Source: JBEKHI01 sp050012355 (GTDB lineage Bacteria > Actinomycetota > Actinomycetes > Streptosporangiales > Streptosporangiaceae). Taken from it: a stretch of 33,464 bases of DNA. Within the stretch, counting starts at the first letter, position 1; each line of letters opens with the position of its first letter. This document shows, one piece after another, positions 6,950-14,309 of this stretch. Where the stretch lies: positions 1 to 33,464 of the forward strand of contig JBEKHI010000032.1 of the NCBI GenBank assembly GCA_050012355.1, written 5' to 3'. A model generated the notes under the pieces. That model did not search any database, was not told where the DNA came from, and saw only the letters and a list, made by a program, of their open reading frames with translations. The translations under genes were made by a program, and so were the position numbers.

Positions 6950-9691
6950 CTACCCCAGCGCCTCGCTGACGGGGAGGTCCAGCTTGTATTTGGCGATCGC
7001 TTGGGCGGGGAGGTCGGCCGGGACCTTGCCCGCCCGGGCCAGCTCCCAGAGCGCGGCGAGCGCGATCGACGGGCCGTCCACGTGGAAGAACCGCCGGGCC
7101 GCTGGCCGGGTGTCGGAGAACCCCCAGCCGTCGGTGCCGAGCGAGGTGTAGTTGCCTGGCACCCAGCGGGCGATCTGGTCGGGCACCGCCTTGATCCAGT
7201 CGGAGACCGCCACGAACGGCCCCTCGGCATCGGTCAGCGCCGTGGTCACGTACGGCGTCCTGGGTGCCTCTTCCGGGTGCAGCATGTTCCAGGACTCGCA
7301 GTTCAAAGCGTCCCGGCGCAGCTCGGTCCACGAAGTGGCCGACCACACGTCGGAGTCCACCCCCCAGTCCTCCGCTAGCAGCCGCTGCGCCTCGAGCGCC
7401 GACCTGACGGCGATACCCGAGCCGAGGAGCTGGGCCCGCGGGCGACTTGAATCCGTCGTTATGGCCGGAGCGAACTTGTACAGGCCACGCAGAATAGCCT
7501 CGTCCGATACCCCAGCCGGAACCGGCGGCTGCGTGTACGGCTCGTTGTAGATGGTGAGGTAGTAGAAGATGTTCTCGCCGTCCGGGTGATCCGGCGACGC
7601 CTCGTACATCCTGCGCAGCGCGTCCTTGACGATGACCGAGATCTCGTAGGCCCAGGCGGGGTCGTAGGACACGCAGGCGTCGCTGACGGACGCCAGCAGC
7701 GGCGAGTGACCGTCATTGTGCTGCAGGCCCTCACCGGTCAGCGTGGTGCGGCCGGCGGTGGCGCCGAGCAGGAACCCGCGGCCGAGCTGGTCACCCAGCG
7801 CCCAGATCTGGTCGCCGGTCCGTTGCCAGCCGAACATCGAGTAGAAGATGTACACCGGGATCATGTGGGCGCCGTGCGTGGCGTAGGAGGTCCCGGCGGC
7901 GATCATCGAGCCCATCGCGCCGGCCTCGCTGATGCCCTCGTGCAGGATCTGGCCGCTCTCCGACTCCTTGTAGGACAGCAGCAGGTTCCGGTCAACCGCC
8001 TCGTAGGTCTGGCCGTGCGGCGAGTAGATCTTCGCCGTCGGGAACAGCGAGTCCATGCCGAAGGTCCGCGCCTCGTCCGGGATGATCGGCACGAACCGCT
8101 CGCCGATCTGGGAGTCCTTCATCAGGTCCTTGAGCAGCCTGACGAACGCCATCGTGGTGGCGACCGACTGCTTGCCAGAGCCCTTGCGCAGCTCGTCGTA
8201 GGCCGAGTCCGGCGGCAGCGACAGCGGCTTGGCCCGTACTACCCGGCGGGGGAGTACCCCGCCGAGAGCGGCCCGCCGCTCGTTCATGTACTCGATCTCG
8301 GGTGAGCCCTCGCCCGGGTGGAAGTACGGCGGCAGATCCTTCTCCAGCTCGGAGTCCGGGATCGGCAGGTAGAGCCGGTCACGGAACTCTTTCAGCTCCG
8401 CCACGGTGAGCTTCTTCATCTGGTGGGTGGCGTTGCGGGCCTCGAAGTCGGGACCGAGCGTCCAGCCCTTGATCGTGTGGGTGAGGATGACCGTCGGCTG
8501 GCCGACGTGCTCCCGCGCCGCCTTGAACGCCGCGTACACCTTGCGGTAGTCGTGCCCGCCGCGGGACAGGCCGCGGATCTCGTCGTCCGACATGTGCTCG
8601 ACCAGCTTGCGCAGCCGGGGATCGTCACCGAAGAAGTGCTCGCGGATGTAGGAACCGGACTCGACGCTGTAGGTCTGGAACTGGCCGTCCGGCGTGGTGT
8701 TCATCTTGTTGACCAGCACGCCGTCGGTGTCCCTGGCCAGCAGCGGGTCCCAGTCGCGGCCCCAGATGACCTTGATCACATTCCAGCCGGCGCCGCGGAA
8801 GAACGCCTCGAGCTCCTGGATGATCTTGCCGTTCCCGCGCACCGGGCCGTCGAGCCGCTGCAGATTGCAGTTGATGACGAACGTCAGGTTGTCGAGCTCC
8901 TCGCGGGCCGCGACCCCGATGGCGCCAAGCGCCTCCGGCTCGTCCATCTCGCCGTCGCCGAGGAAGGCCCAGACGTGGGACCGCGACGTGTCGTGGATCT
9001 CACGCGCCAGCAGGTACCGGTTGAACCGGGCCTGGTAGATCGCGTCCAGCGGGCCAAGCCCCATGGAGACGGTCGGGAATTCCCAGAAGTCGGGCATCAG
9101 CCGCGGGTGCGGGTAGGACGGCAGCCCGCCGCCCGGGTGGGACAGCTCCTGGCGGAACCCGTCGAGCTGGGACTCGGTCAGCCGTCCCTCCAGGTAGGCG
9201 CGCGCGTAGATGCCTGGCGCCGCGTGGCCCTGGAAGAACACCTGGTCGCCGGACTCGCCGTGGTCCTTGCCGTGGAAGAAATGGTTGAAGCCAACCTCGT
9301 ACAGGCTCGCGGCGCTCGCGTAGGTCGCGATGTGACCGCCGACGCCGTGGCCGCCCGGGCGGTTCGCGCGGGAAACCATGATCGCCGCGTTCCACCGGAT
9401 GTAAGCGCGTATCCGGCGTTCGATGTACTCGTCCCCTGGGAACCAGGGCTCGAGCTCTGGCGGGATCGAGTTGATGTAGTCCGTCGAGCGCAGACCGGGC
9501 ACGCCGACCTGCTGCTCGCGGGCGCGTTCCAGCAGCCGGAGCATGAGGTAGCGTGACCTGCCCCGGCCACGGGTACGGGTCACCGTATCGAACGAATCGA
9601 TCCACTCGCGGGTCTCATCCGGGTCGATATCGGGAAGCTGCGTGGGGAGACCGTCGCTGATGATCGAGAAGCGCTGTCGTCCGGAAGCCAC
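6950..9691 (-). CDS. aceE: Pyruvate dehydrogenase E1 component, homodimeric type
   Basis: This thiamine-diphosphate enzyme decarboxylates pyruvate and acetylates the lipoyl E2 subunit, giving acetyl-CoA. The 913-aa length is normal for actinobacteria. The ThDP/Mg motif begins with GDGEMDEPEALG near residue 243 and ends with the NCN of VINCNLQRLDG. The N-terminal motifs RSTDYIN and SRANRPGGHGVGGHIATYAS match the family. The frame extends upstream to 9928, but the GTG at 9689-9691 gives the family N-terminus (ASGRQRFSIISDGLP) and has a GCGAGG ribosome site 7 nt before it. It is followed by a strong hairpin and then fasR. Confidence 0.96.
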   Translation of the reverse strand: MASGRQRFSIISDGLPTQLPDIDPDETREWIDSFDTVTRTRGRGRSRYLMLRLLERAREQQVGVPGLRSTDYINSIPPELEPWFPGDEYIERRIRAYIRWNAAIMVSRANRPGGHGVGGHIATYASAASLYEVGFNHFFHGKDHGESGDQVFFQGHAAPGIYARAYLEGRLTESQLDGFRQELSHPGGGLPSYPHPRLMPDFWEFPTVSMGLGPLDAIYQARFNRYLLAREIHDTSRSHVWAFLGDGEMDEPEALGAIGVAAREELDNLTFVINCNLQRLDGPVRGNGKIIQELEAFFRGAGWNVIKVIWGRDWDPLLARDTDGVLVNKMNTTPDGQFQTYSVESGSYIREHFFGDDPRLRKLVEHMSDDEIRGLSRGGHDYRKVYAAFKAAREHVGQPTVILTHTIKGWTLGPDFEARNATHQMKKLTVAELKEFRDRLYLPIPDSELEKDLPPYFHPGEGSPEIEYMNERRAALGGVLPRRVVRAKPLSLPPDSAYDELRKGSGKQSVATTMAFVRLLKDLMKDSQIGERFVPIIPDEARTFGMDSLFPTAKIYSPHGQTYEAVDRNLLLSYKESESGQILHEGISEAGAMGSMIAAGTSYATHGAHMIPVYIFYSMFGWQRTGDQIWALGDQLGRGFLLGATAGRTTLTGEGLQHNDGHSPLLASVSDACVSYDPAWAYEISVIVKDALRRMYEASPDHPDGENIFYYLTIYNEPYTQPPVPAGVSDEAILRGLYKFAPAITTDSSRPRAQLLGSGIAVRSALEAQRLLAEDWGVDSDVWSATSWTELRRDALNCESWNMLHPEEAPRTPYVTTALTDAEGPFVAVSDWIKAVPDQIARWVPGNYTSLGTDGWGFSDTRPAARRFFHVDGPSIALAALWELARAGKVPADLPAQAIAKYKLDLPVSEALG

Positions 9692-10118
9692 GGGGTAGCC
9701 TCGCCTTCCGAAGGTCGTGCGGCTGTGTGAGCCGCGGATCCTGATAACTGTTGTCCAGACCAATGGTCGCACGTTCGGCCGGATATGTGTCTCTAGCAGA
9801 CGGTAACAGCTGGCTACGAGTGAGCTGACCTGCAGTCCCTCCGGTACTGTCTCCCAGACACCTCGGGACGGCGCTGGGGCCGACCCGGGGTGACAGAGTG
9901 CAAACCTACCCGTTACCGTACGTTGCATGTGGCGAGACGGGGTAACACTGGCGTGGGGCGGGGAAGATCAATATATGGCGGCGGTTTAGCGGGCTGGGGC
10001 AATTGCCACTTGCGCGCTGGGCCGACCCAGTGTGAACTGTCCCATCAAGAAGTACTGACGCGGACGGGTCAGCCAGCCGGCGGATCCGGGCGCGGGGAAG
10101 GATTCAGGAGGCAAGTCA
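9692..10118. other. 427-nt divergent intergenic region, aceE / DUF3052 gene
   Basis: I see no gene here. It must hold the promoters of aceE (leftward) and of the DUF3052 gene (rightward). It contains an AT-rich patch near 9968-9976, a short inverted repeat GTTACC/GGTAAC-type near 9908-9946, and a GntR-like palindrome near 9751-9768 listed separately. No promoter could be assigned with confidence. Confidence 0.6.
9751..9768. promoter_or_regulatory. Possible GntR/FadR-family operator upstream of aceE
   Basis: TTGTCCAGACCAA (9751-9763) reads on the minus strand as TTGGTC-TG-GACAA, close to the TNGTC/GACNA half-sites of FadR-subfamily GntR regulators such as PdhR and LldR. It overlaps a perfect GACCA-A-TGGTC palindrome (9758-9768). 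It lies about 60 nt upstream of the aceE start. No such regulator is encoded nearby, so this is a weak candidate. Confidence 0.25.
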
Positions 10119-10547
10119 GTGAGCGCGACCGCGCGCCAGGCGCAAGATGATCGCGGCCAGGCCGAGAGGCTCGGTATCAAGCCGGGTCAGGTGGTGCAGG
10201 AGATCGGCTACGACGATGACAGCGATGACGGGCTCCGCGACGCCATCGTAGAAGTCGACGGAGTCGAGTTGGTCAGCGAGGACTATGACGATGTCGTCGA
10301 TGTCGTGCTGATGTGGTACCGGGATGGTGACGGGGACCTTGTCGACTCGCTAGTCGACGCCGTCGCACCGCTCGCCGATGGGGGATATATCTGGCTTCTC
10401 ACCCCCAAGTCGGGCCGCCCGGGACACGTCGAGCCAAGCGACATCGGGGAGGCAGCGCCGACGGCTGGGCTATCCCAGACGTCGAGCGTGAGTGCGGCCA
10501 GGGACTGGTCGGGAACGAGGCTGGTGGCGCCTAAGGCTCGCCGCTGA
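10119..10547 (+). CDS. DUF3052 family protein
   Basis: This is a 142-aa acidic protein of unknown function with the DUF3052 pattern (AERLGIKPGQVVQEIGYDDD, then YDDVVDVVLMWYRDGDGDL and GYIWLLTPKSGRPGHVEPSDI). The GTG start at 10119 has a perfect AGGAGG site 7 nt upstream (10106-10111). Homologues sit next to aceE and ahpE in mycobacteria and Streptomyces, so linkage is conserved even though function is not known. It lies 64 nt before ahpE and is probably co-transcribed with it. Confidence 0.9.
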   Translation: MSATARQAQDDRGQAERLGIKPGQVVQEIGYDDDSDDGLRDAIVEVDGVELVSEDYDDVVDVVLMWYRDGDGDLVDSLVDAVAPLADGGYIWLLTPKSGRPGHVEPSDIGEAAPTAGLSQTSSVSAARDWSGTRLVAPKARR

Positions 10548-10611
10548 CCGGGTTCCTTGCGGTCCGCTACTGTGGGGCTCACGCCCACACAGCACGGAAA
10601 GGACCGCGAGG

Positions 10612-11073
10612 ATGGCAGTTGAGGTTGGCGACGAGGCACCGGACTTCGAGCTGAAGGACCAGCACGGTACGCCCGTGCGCCTTTCGCAGTTCCGTGGTGC
10701 CAAGAACGTGGTGCTCGTGTTCTACCCGCTGGCCTTCAGCGGGGTGTGCTCGGGTGAGCTGTGCGCCATGCGGGACGACTTCCCCGAGGTCGACAGGGAC
10801 GATGTCGAGCTGCTCACCGTCTCGGTGGACTCGGTGTTCACGCACCGAGCCTGGGCCGATTCCGAGCACTTCGAGTTCGGCCTGCTGTCCGACTTCTGGC
10901 CGCACGGAGACGTCGCGGGCAAGTACGGGGTCTTCGACGCGGACAAGGGTCTCGCCGTGCGCGGCACCTTCGTCATCGACAAGGACGGGGTCGTCCGCTG
11001 GAAGGTGGTCAACCCGATCCCGCAGGCACGCGACATCGCCGAGTACCAGAAGGCACTCGCGTCTCTCGCATAA
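10612..11073 (+). CDS. ahpE: AhpE-type peroxiredoxin
   Basis: This thiol peroxidase reduces peroxides through a peroxidatic cysteine. It has 153 aa, the same length as M. tuberculosis AhpE, and shares VGDEAPDFELKDQHG, FYPLAFSGVCSGEL and LLSDFWPHG. The peroxidatic Cys46 is in PLAFSGVC; a second Cys51 follows in GELCAM, a position that is not cysteine in the 1-Cys M. tuberculosis enzyme. ATG 10612 is chosen because the family N-terminus begins there. A perfect palindrome 24 nt after the stop ends the unit. Confidence 0.93.
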   Translation: MAVEVGDEAPDFELKDQHGTPVRLSQFRGAKNVVLVFYPLAFSGVCSGELCAMRDDFPEVDRDDVELLTVSVDSVFTHRAWADSEHFEFGLLSDFWPHGDVAGKYGVFDADKGLAVRGTFVIDKDGVVRWKVVNPIPQARDIAEYQKALASLA

Positions 11074-11096
11074 CGTCTTATAACGGACGTCGAGCG

Positions 11097-11132
11097 AATG
11101 TCCCGCCGTGACAGCTGTCACGGCGGGACATT
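11097..11132 (+). terminator. Perfect 36-nt palindrome, terminator of ahpE
   Basis: An 18-bp self-complementary sequence centred on 11114/11115 is followed by TTCTTACGTTT. The T-rich tail makes this one of the most conventional intrinsic terminators in the window. The putative promoter of the next gene begins 6 nt beyond it. Confidence 0.85.
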
Positions 11133-11137
11133 CTTAC

Positions 11138-11163
11138 GTTTCGGGTGAGCGCCTAGCGGTAGC
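11138..11163 (+). promoter_or_regulatory. SigB/SigF-type promoter of the first CBS gene
   Basis: GTTT (11138-11141), 15 nt, then CGGTAGC (11157-11163). This resembles the actinobacterial SigF/SigB consensus GTTT-N15-17-GGGTAT. Only nine bases separate the -10 element from the ATG at 11173, so the transcript would begin at or very near the start codon. The same motif occurs upstream of three other transcription units in this window. Confidence 0.6.
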
Positions 11164-11172
11164 CCATAGAAC

Positions 11173-11589
11173 ATGACACGCAAAGTCCGAGACGTGATGA
11201 CCCCCGAGCCCATCGGGGTGTATTTCGACCAGACGATCGCCGACGCGGCCCGCGTCATGCGCGAGGCCGGGGTCGGCGCGGTGCTCGTCGTGCGCGATCA
11301 GGAACTCGCGGGCGTCGTGACCGACCGGGACATAGTGATCCGCGGCGTCGCCGAGGGCAAGACCGCCAGCGATCCGATCGGCCCGCTGTGCAGCGCGGAC
11401 CTGGTGGGCGTGAACGCGGACGCGGACACCGACGAGGCCGAGATGGTGATCCGGGATAACGCGGTGCGCAGGCTGCCGGTCATCGGCGACGGCGAGGTTC
11501 ACGGCATGGTGTCGCTCGGTGACCTGGCCATCGCCCACACGCCGGACTCCGCGCTCGCCGACCTCAGCCGGGCCGCGCCCAACGTCTAG
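11173..11589 (+). CDS. CBS-domain pair protein (first copy)
   Basis: This 138-aa protein consists of two CBS domains (about residues 8-62 and 75-128), a module that usually binds adenine nucleotides as an energy or stress sensor. KVRDVMTPEPIGV, VVTDRDIVIRGVAEG and AVRRLPVIGDGEVHGMVSLGDLA are typical. No ribosome site precedes the ATG, consistent with a leaderless message from the promoter just upstream. It is paralogous to the gene at 12652 along its whole length, including the ending SALADLSRAAPNV / SALAEVSAAPPNI. Its last four bases overlap the convergent STAS gene. Such proteins belong to hypoxia and dormancy regulons in mycobacteria. Confidence 0.9.
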   Translation: MTRKVRDVMTPEPIGVYFDQTIADAARVMREAGVGAVLVVRDQELAGVVTDRDIVIRGVAEGKTASDPIGPLCSADLVGVNADADTDEAEMVIRDNAVRRLPVIGDGEVHGMVSLGDLAIAHTPDSALADLSRAAPNV

Positions 11590-11927
11590 CCGGCCGCCTG
11601 GGCGTCGTCGAGGGTGGGGAAGACCGGGATCAGCGTGTCGACGCTGGTGAGGGACAGTACGCGCTGGACGGCGGGAGATTGGGTGACAATGCGTAGTCGC
11701 GCCTGGTTCGCGACGGCCTTCTGCCGGGCATGGACCAGAGCCGCCACACCCGCCGAATCACAGAACGTCGTGGCCGACATGTCCGCGATGAGCACCTTCG
11801 CGCCATTGCCCAGCGCGGCGGTCAAGTCCTCTAGCACCCGTTGGGCGTTGGTCACGTCGACCTCGGCGGGCAACGGCAATGTCGCGATCTCGCCCGCCCG
11901 CACGACGGGGTCGTGGTCTGGAGACAT
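11586..11927 (-). CDS. STAS-domain anti-anti-sigma factor (first copy)
   Basis: This is a 113-aa SpoIIAA/RsbV-type protein. In partner switching the unphosphorylated form binds an RsbW-like kinase and frees the sigma factor; a PP2C phosphatase reactivates it. The phosphorylatable Ser58 lies in TTFCDSAGVAAL. The frame is open upstream, but the ATG at 11925-11927 has a GAGG site 6 nt before it and starts at the domain edge. It is paralogous to the STAS gene at 25382 (AEVDVTN / GEADVTN, SLTSVDTLIPVF / SLTAADRIVPVY). It is convergent with and overlaps the first CBS gene by four bases, the palindrome CTAG serving both stops. Confidence 0.88.
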   Translation of the reverse strand: MSPDHDPVVRAGEIATLPLPAEVDVTNAQRVLEDLTAALGNGAKVLIADMSATTFCDSAGVAALVHARQKAVANQARLRIVTQSPAVQRVLSLTSVDTLIPVFPTLDDAQAAG

Positions 11928-12116
11928 GCGCATCCTCGTCAAAAAGGCAGGAAAAACGGCGGGCCGCGTCTCCGGACCCCTGAACGCGGCGACCAGCTGT
12001 TCACCGCAAGTGACATCATCGTGCGCGGCGAGCGTGCCGCGCAACCTGCGCGATGCCGCCCCCAGGCCGGGATAGCTGGGCTCGCCGGGGATAAATACCC
12101 GGCACCAGGGTAGCGG

Positions 12117-12665
12117 GTGTTGGTGTTCTGTGAGCAGGCATGGCCTTACCGGCGCCAGCTTTACGCGGCGGCGCTGCAGATGACGGGAAACCCGGCTGAT
12201 GCCGAGGATCTCGTCCAGGAGACCTACGCGAAGGCATACGCGGCGTACCACCGTTTCGAGCAGGGGACCAACCTGCGCGCGTGGCTGTTCCGTATCCAGT
12301 CCAATACCTACATCAGCGAGTACCGCGCCCGGCACCGTCGTCCGGCGGAGATCCCGGTGGACTCGATGGAGGTGACGGCCGCGATGGCGGCGGCCGTCCA
12401 TCGCAGCGCCGAAGAAGAAGCCCTGGACCGGCTGCCGGACGGCGACGTGCGGCGAGCACTGCAACGACTGCCCGTCCAGATGCGGATCGCCGTGTACCTC
12501 GCGGACGCGGAGGGTTACCGGTACCGCGAGATCGCCGAGATCATGAGCGTGCCGGTCGGCACGGTCATGTCCCGGCTGCACCGCGGCCGGTCGCGGCTGC
12601 GTGAGCAGCTCACTGGTTTGGCGCCTGGTGGCCCGGGTAGCGGCGTGCACCATGAAGATCCGTGA
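12117..12665 (+). CDS. ECF sigma factor, SigR/SigH-like
   Basis: This 182-aa alternative sigma factor has region 2 at about residues 8-75 (GNPADAEDLVQETYAKAYAA, LRAWLFRIQSNTYISEYR) and region 4 at about 110-170 (LPVQMRIAVYLADAEGYRYREIAEIMSVPVGTVMSRLHRGR). These resemble the oxidative-stress SigR/SigH group (ECF12). Members are normally followed by a zinc-binding anti-sigma gene (rsrA/rshA); none is here, the next gene being a CBS protein that overlaps by 14 nt. The GTG at 12117 has AGGG 6 nt upstream; a second GTG at 12123 is possible. The signal controlling it cannot be read from the sequence. Confidence 0.9.
   Translation: MLVFCEQAWPYRRQLYAAALQMTGNPADAEDLVQETYAKAYAAYHRFEQGTNLRAWLFRIQSNTYISEYRARHRRPAEIPVDSMEVTAAMAAAVHRSAEEEALDRLPDGDVRRALQRLPVQMRIAVYLADAEGYRYREIAEIMSVPVGTVMSRLHRGRSRLREQLTGLAPGGPGSGVHHEDP
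12616..12641 (+). promoter_or_regulatory. SigB/SigF-type promoter of the second CBS gene, inside the ECF sigma gene
   Basis: GTTT (12616-12619), 15 nt, then GGGTAGC (12635-12641). It lies in the last codons of the sigma gene and ends 10 nt before the ATG of the CBS gene. Spacing to the ATG is almost the same as for the first CBS gene, so both would give leaderless or nearly leaderless messages. Confidence 0.6.
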
Positions 12666-13065
12666 TGTGATGACGCCGGCCCCAGTCACCGTGGCATCGA
12701 CCGACATGGTGACATCGGCGGCCAAGGCGATGAAGGAGCATGGAGTGGGAGCCGTGCCCGTGGTCACCGACGGGCTGCTCACGGGGATCCTCACCGACCG
12801 GGATATCACCATCCGGGTACTGGCCGAGGGACAGGACCCCACGGCGGTCCGGGTCGGAGACGTGTGCACCATCAACGTGGTGGCCGTGGGCCTGGACGAC
12901 GACGTGGACGAGGCGATCCAGCTGGTACGCGAGCGGGCGGTGCGCCGGGTGCCGGTCATCGACGATGGCGTGCCAGTGGGAATCATCTCGATCGGTGATC
13001 TGGCGCTGGCCAGGGATGAGAATTCCGCGCTTGCCGAAGTGTCCGCCGCGCCGCCCAACATCTGA
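12652..13065 (+). CDS. CBS-domain pair protein (second copy)
   Basis: This is a 137-aa protein of two CBS domains (about residues 6-60 and 73-126): IRDVMTPAPVTVAS, GILTDRDITIRVLAEG and VRRVPVIDDGVPVGIISIGDLALA. The ATG at 12652 is chosen by alignment with the first CBS protein; it has no clear ribosome site. It overlaps the 3' end of the ECF sigma gene by 14 nt, so it could be coupled to it, but it also has its own promoter-like motif. The two CBS copies flank a STAS gene and the sigma gene. Confidence 0.9.
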   Translation: MKIRDVMTPAPVTVASTDMVTSAAKAMKEHGVGAVPVVTDGLLTGILTDRDITIRVLAEGQDPTAVRVGDVCTINVVAVGLDDDVDEAIQLVRERAVRRVPVIDDGVPVGIISIGDLALARDENSALAEVSAAPPNI

Positions 13066-13135
13066 AGGGACACCGACTGACAAGATCGTGAGTTTGTTCG
13101 AACGGAAGGCGCGGTTATGGGTGAGGTGTCCGATT

Positions 13136-13843
13136 ATGCTAGGGACCATGCCGGCTGAAGATCTTGGCTACGAAGCCGCGGAGTTGCTGAGTCTGGCGAC
13201 CGCTGGCGAGGCCCGGGCGCTGAACAAGCTCGCCCAGGTCGCGGTCAGCCAGGTTCCCGGCTGCTCAGCCGCCAACGCGTCGGTCTGGCGCGACGGTGAG
13301 GTGGTCGCCATGGCGGCCACGCACCCCGACCCGGCCGAGATGGCCGAGGCTCAGATCGCCCTCGGCCGGGGCCCGCTGCTCGATGCCGCCACCGGGAAGG
13401 CCGGCGTGAACTGTCCCGACCTGCTGACCGAGATCCGCTGGCCGGAGTACGCCGAAGAAGCGCTGTGCCGTGGTGTGCGCTGCTCGGCTTACCTAGTGCG
13501 TGAGATGGGCGAGGCCACCCTGGTCATATCGCTGTTCGGCGTGCGGGCCGGGGCGCTGGACGCGGGTAGCGCGCCGATGGCCCGCATGCTCGCTGTCTTC
13601 GGCCAGGCGGCGCTCGCGAACACGATGGTGTACGGGCAGGCGCAACGCGCCGCCTCCCAGCTCAAGGATTCCGTCGCCTCGCGGGCGGTCGTCGATCAGG
13701 CGAAGGGTGTCCTGATGCACGCGCTTAACTGCGACGCTGACCGCGCGCTGGCGTACCTGCGCCGGGAATCACAGCGCCGCCACGTGAAGGTCACCGAGGT
13801 GGCCGCTCAGGTAATCGCGGCACACGCGACACAAGAGGCATAG
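13136..13843 (+). CDS. GAF-ANTAR RNA-binding regulator
   Basis: This 235-aa protein has an N-terminal GAF sensor (about residues 25-165) and a C-terminal ANTAR domain (about 175-232; ASRAVVDQAKGVLMHALNCDADRALAYLRRES). ANTAR domains bind two-stem-loop RNA and prevent transcription termination. The ATG at 13136 has GAGG 9 nt upstream; the ATG at 13148 (MPAEDLGYEAAEL) is an alternative with poor spacing to AGGG. A weak GTTT-N16-CGGTTAT element lies at 13092-13118. The frame is open far upstream through the CBS gene, but that part is out-of-frame shadow. Confidence 0.88.
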   Translation: MLGTMPAEDLGYEAAELLSLATAGEARALNKLAQVAVSQVPGCSAANASVWRDGEVVAMAATHPDPAEMAEAQIALGRGPLLDAATGKAGVNCPDLLTEIRWPEYAEEALCRGVRCSAYLVREMGEATLVISLFGVRAGALDAGSAPMARMLAVFGQAALANTMVYGQAQRAASQLKDSVASRAVVDQAKGVLMHALNCDADRALAYLRRESQRRHVKVTEVAAQVIAAHATQEA

Positions 13844-13863
13844 CCGGCTTAATCCAGGGTAGC

Positions 13864-13917
13864 TGGGCGCTGTCGCGGGTGACCTCGACTAGCGACTAGA
13901 TCGGTAAACAGCGCCCA
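13864..13917 (+). terminator. Hairpin after the GAF-ANTAR gene
   Basis: TGGGCGCTGT (13864-13873) and ACAGCGCCCA (13908-13917) pair perfectly over 10 bp around a 34-nt loop, 20 nt after the stop codon. The loop is long and no T tract follows. Confidence 0.45.
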
Positions 13918-13953
13918 AGTTCATAGAGCGCCCGACAATCATGGAGATAGATC

Positions 13954-14271
13954 ATGGTTATCACTGGATCGCTCATCCTAGGCTGGATCATCACCGGCCT
14001 CGTGATAGGCGGCCTCGCGCGACTTCTCGTGCCAGGCAGGCAGCACATTGGCATCCTGCTCACGCTACTCATAGGCATCGCCGGGGCAATCATAGGCGGA
14101 CTCATTACCGTCGCGGTCATTGGCGCCGGCCACGCGATCGTGACCTTCATAGTGTCGCTGATTGTGGCCGCCCTGCTAGTCAGCGCGCTTACCACCCGCG
14201 GCTACTCCCATTACCGCCGGAATTACTCCCGCGGTGGCACCACCCGCCGCCGGGCCTGGCTGCGCTGGTAG
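13954..14271 (+). CDS. GlsB/YeaQ/YmgE-family small membrane protein
   Basis: This 105-aa protein has three hydrophobic, glycine-rich segments (about residues 4-26, 31-58 and 61-80) and an Arg/Tyr-rich cytoplasmic tail. It fits the transglycosylase-associated GlsB/YeaQ family, whose members are small stress-linked membrane proteins of unknown mechanism. The start ATG has GGAG 7 nt upstream. It stands between a regulator and metabolic genes, so context adds little beyond its being in a stress region. Confidence 0.85.
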   Translation: MVITGSLILGWIITGLVIGGLARLLVPGRQHIGILLTLLIGIAGAIIGGLITVAVIGAGHAIVTFIVSLIVAALLVSALTTRGYSHYRRNYSRGGTTRRRAWLRW

Positions 14272-14309
14272 CCGCCCCTGAGACCGCGGCGGGCGGGTAT
14301 CGTGCGTTC

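Noticed and set aside
8318..9556. Long plus-strand open frame (412 codons) opposite aceE
   Set aside because: It is antisense to a highly conserved enzyme, its product is biased to Arg/Val/Asp as expected for the complement of GC-rich codons, and it has no family signature.
9692..9928. N-terminal extension of aceE to 9928
   Set aside because: The extra residues do not match the family, and GTG 9689-9691 has a good ribosome site and the family N-terminus.
12108..12114. GGGTAGC just upstream of the ECF sigma start as a SigB-type promoter
   Set aside because: No GTTT stands 15-17 nt upstream, so only half of the motif is present.
11928..13073. Upstream extension of the STAS frame to about 495 codons on the minus strand
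   Set aside because: The extension is antisense to the ECF sigma and CBS genes and has no domain pattern; a good ribosome site precedes the ATG at 11925-11927.
13092..13118. GTTT-N16-CGGTTAT upstream of the GAF-ANTAR gene as a fifth SigB-type site
   Set aside because: The -10 half matches only CGGT; too weak to list as a promoter, though the position is suitable.
13857..13863. GGGTAGC after the GAF-ANTAR gene as promoter of the GlsB-like gene
   Set aside because: No matching -35 element; it sits at the base of the terminator-like hairpin.
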